Source: Mycocentrospora acerina
Lineage: Eukaryota > Ascomycota > Dothideomycetes > Pleosporales
Assembly: GCA_022701365.1 (NCBI GenBank)
Contig: JAKUHH010000049.1
Coordinates: 124,807-188,806, forward strand
DNA length: 64,000 nucleotides
Direction of reading: 5' to 3'
The position numbers and the translations under genes were made by a program. How positions within the stretch are numbered: position 1 is the first letter of the stretch; each line of letters starts with the position of its first letter. Under the pieces are notes generated by a model, which saw nothing but the letters and a program-made list of their open reading frames with translations, was not told the DNA's origin and searched no databases. Below are positions 61,535 through 64,000 of this stretch, in pieces.

Positions 61535-63843
61535 GATGGCGACTTGTAGCTTCGATAGAGGGGGTGTGGGTTTTCGATGGCACTTCGGGCGCGAGAGTTG
61601 AGTTAATCGGTGGACGGTTTGGAGGAGTTGCGAATCGTGATGAGGTTGTGGGGCGATGGATAGGTTCGTGGGTGTTCGCAGCTGGTGGATGTGAGAGGTC
61701 CTTGAATGCGATGCCTGCTCGTCTTCGTCATCTCTTGGCGGAATGATCCGTGCGCTTTGGATCGACGCATGCTTCATCACATCGACGAACGATCCGCTCA
61801 ACGTCAATAATGTCGATTAAAGCAATTTGTTGTTTTTCATAATTCTTTACTCTTGAAACTTCTCGTATGGGATTTATAGCTAATGTTGAAGCTGTGCCAC
61901 TCAAAAGGATGTGCAAACCAATATCGAGGGTCATAGTATTAGCAGTAGATAGCTATCAGTGTTCAATTGTCTGTGCCTTGGGGGTTTTCCCAGTATTCCT
62001 GATCAAATGACTTCTTTTCAAATTCTTCGTTCTCAAACATATAAGGTCATTTTCTCAGTCTAAATCTTAATTTTCTCAGCTTGCCTGCAACATACATTCC
62101 AGTCACGTAGGACTCATACTTAAAGGTCTAGTTCGAGCCGATTCATTTCCCATTTCCTCATTTCATCTTGAACGTGGTGGCAGCAAAGCTTCAACTAATA
62201 GAGTTGATCGTTTCGATATTGGTATTGTAATCATTTATTAATGATTGTTGTCGTTTGCTGGCAACTTCAATTTTAAAAAGTTTGCGTCATATAGATATGA
62301 GTGCCATGTCGTCCTGCACATCCAAATCTTTATTGGACCTCTTCCACTTCACATATATGCATACAACTATATGGCGATGCATCTACGAGTACATCATAGT
62401 TATGGCTCTTCACTCCTCTGGTATAGACAAATTTCTATCAAACTTTGCTAGCTTACTTTCACAAATACATTTGCGTGCGACGAGATGATTTTGCAATAGT
62501 GGAATCAACTCTACACACAGGAATTAAACGTTGTTAGGTCATAGATATAATTCCAAGACTTGCTTTAGCTCTAGGATCGACCAAAGTACAGAGTTCCTCT
62601 GTGTGGTCTTTAGCACGCCACTTATTGCAATTATTAATGGTGAGAAATATCTGCAAACGGCTCCGATCGATAGGAAACTACCTCTCGGAGTTGATTAATT
62701 TACAATTAAGATACTTTTGCTTTATTTAGAACTTGCACTCGTCATGCAGTGTAAGGAGCAGTATCAACGAGCTTGTTTATCGATATGGACCTAATCTAGA
62801 CAAACGTTCACCTCTCAATCTTCGGACTACGATGCAAGTTATAACAATCCGAATCCAGCTTTCGAGATCCCTCAACAGACACCAGCCTCTCTCGGAGACA
62901 TACGTTTCGTCGATATCTTTGTTTGCCAACATGCCTTCGGGTTACGCGCGTGAAGCAGGTATTGGAGAACTACAGGACAGCATCGAGCATCAAGTTATGG
63001 TGGTCAGCATTGATGTAGAGTTGGCAGCATGGTATAAACCCAACATGTTCACTCTTAGCCAACCAAACCTTGTGCGATATTTTTTTTTGGCTGAATAAGA
63101 GTTTGCTTTAAAGGCGATTTCGACATACACAGCAGTAATGGTTATGATAGTTGGCATCGTCAGAGTTATAACAAACAAAAGTCATCGTTATTTTGGTGTT
63201 ATTGTGTCGAGAAATCAATACCAAGTACTTCATGTTATCTGTAATTGCTTTTTGAAAAGCCTGCGTAATCTCATACTGAGTATGATGACATGTATCTTAG
63301 AAAAGTGTATTTTGCGACGATGATTCTGTTATCGATTTAAAAGAAGACTGGTTTGAATAACTGTACATTGCAAAGTCCGTTCAACATCTGAGGTCACAAT
63401 CTTGCTCGGCCTCATCGGCTGTAAAGTTAGACTCCGAGGTCGCGTTCAATCTATAGCGGCTGCCTAATTGGACTTTGAGAGTCACGTGAACACGCGATCA
63501 TTAATTATCCTACCCCCGCAGCTCATCTTCCCGATGTCACGCCCTTGCTGTCATCTCTTCTGCCATCCACGCTGCCTTTGCCACCTCTTACGTTGTCAGC
63601 CTCGTCTCAAATTAAGTCACCTCCTATCTAGCGTGTCGTGCTTTCGCGATTTGCCACCTGAAGCGTGCGCGCTCAAACTTAACGCGGGTGGCGACAGTCG
63701 GCCAGGGGTTGACTTGCATTCGATTTACCACGGCGAACTAGTGCAATTCAAGCATCACTTCCAATCTTCCCCTCTCAGAGTCTTTCCAGTTACCTTCATT
63801 TTCGTTTATTACACAGCCTGTCCTTCCTCACTTGACAGTCACA
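61535..63843. other. AT-rich gene-poor stretch
   Basis: 2.3 kb. Short ORFs lack ATG starts or family resemblance. No repeat array or tRNA was found. Confidence 0.45.
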
Positions 63844-64000
63844 ATGGCGCCTCGACGTTCAACTCGTGGTTCAGCACTACATTCTGCAGGAGAGATGTCT
63901 GCCGCAGCGTCACCAGCACCAACTTCAGGTGAGTTCTTTTATCTAGTTCACTTTCATTTTCACTTTCGCACCTAACTTCACCATTCCCCCATGCTGTGAG
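63844..64000 (+). CDS. First exon of a gene cut by the window end
   Basis: ATG at 63844 (context TCACAATGG) opens 28 codons to a GTGAGT donor at 63929. The visible peptide starts MAPRRSTRGSALHSAG and is Ser/Ala/Pro-rich and basic, as in many nuclear proteins. A pyrimidine-rich leader precedes it (63760-63840). The rest lies beyond the window, so no product can be named. Confidence 0.5.

Noticed and set aside
62733..63098. 121-codon frame in the right AT-rich region
   Set aside because: It does not begin with ATG at the listed start, has no recognised motif and sits in AT-rich DNA.
1..64000. Search for CRISPR, prophage, toxin-antitoxin, polyketide or NRPS clusters, transposase or reverse-transcriptase ORFs
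   Set aside because: None is visible; the sequence is eukaryotic and carries only simple repeats and short tandem duplications.

Overview
This window is nuclear DNA from a filamentous ascomycete (Pezizomycotina, most likely a Dothideomycete; the class is inference). The evidence is protein-coding genes cut by many 45-110 nt introns with GTxxGT donors, CTAAC/CTGAC branch sites and short CAG/TAG acceptors, together with fungal-specific proteins: a Zn2Cys6 regulator, MMM1, RIX1, a CVNH lectin, a secreted GH15-CBM20 glucoamylase and an MpaB-type oxygenase. There are also two intron-containing tRNA genes and many microsatellites. All exon boundaries below were read by eye from splice signals, reading-frame continuity and remembered family sequence; none was tested with transcripts.

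Layout. Roughly 1-17.8 kb is a gene-sparse, AT-richer, accessory-looking segment. It holds a Cys-rich membrane protein cut by the window edge, two unrecognised proteins, a three-exon cyanovirin-N-homology lectin, an MpaB/DUF2236 oxygenase, a secreted glucoamylase and a Cys-cluster protein. From about 18 to 61.5 kb it becomes a dense, mostly GC-richer housekeeping segment: TTC7/YPP1 scaffold (-), RIX1 ribosome assembly (+), copper amine oxidase (+), extended SDR (-), VPS45 (+), Zn2Cys6 regulator (+), BAR protein (-), WHIM1 chromatin protein (+), MMM1 (-), a small membrane protein (+), classical SDR (+), an alpha-beta-barrel-like protein (+), a 7-TM protein (-), tRNA-Gly(GCC), a T5orf172/MUG113 protein (+), ATG101 (-), ORC2 (+), tRNA-Ile(AAU), ELP3 (+) and a four-exon V-ATPase subunit f gene (-). 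The right end (61.5-63.8 kb) is AT-rich again and closes with the first exon of another gene.

How the genes relate. Many neighbours form head-to-head pairs sharing short intergenic regions (YPP1/RIX1, SDR/VPS45, BAR/WHIM1, MMM1/small protein, ATG101/ORC2) or tail-to-tail pairs (amine oxidase/SDR, T5orf172/ATG101, ELP3/V-ATPase f). No operon, biosynthetic cluster, complete transposon, CRISPR or prophage is visible. Themes recur (endomembrane traffic: YPP1, VPS45, BAR, ATG101, V-ATPase f; nucleus: RIX1, ORC2, ELP3, WHIM1), but this looks like ordinary fungal gene order, not a dedicated system.

The least ordinary items are the repeat-encoded Lys/Gly/Glu tail and SMP-domain insert of MMM1, introns carrying minisatellites, very small exons (17, 6 and 5 nt), a tiny V-ATPase subunit gene that an ORF scan misses, and the unrecognised genes at the left. 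I did not find convincing evidence of a new multi-gene system.
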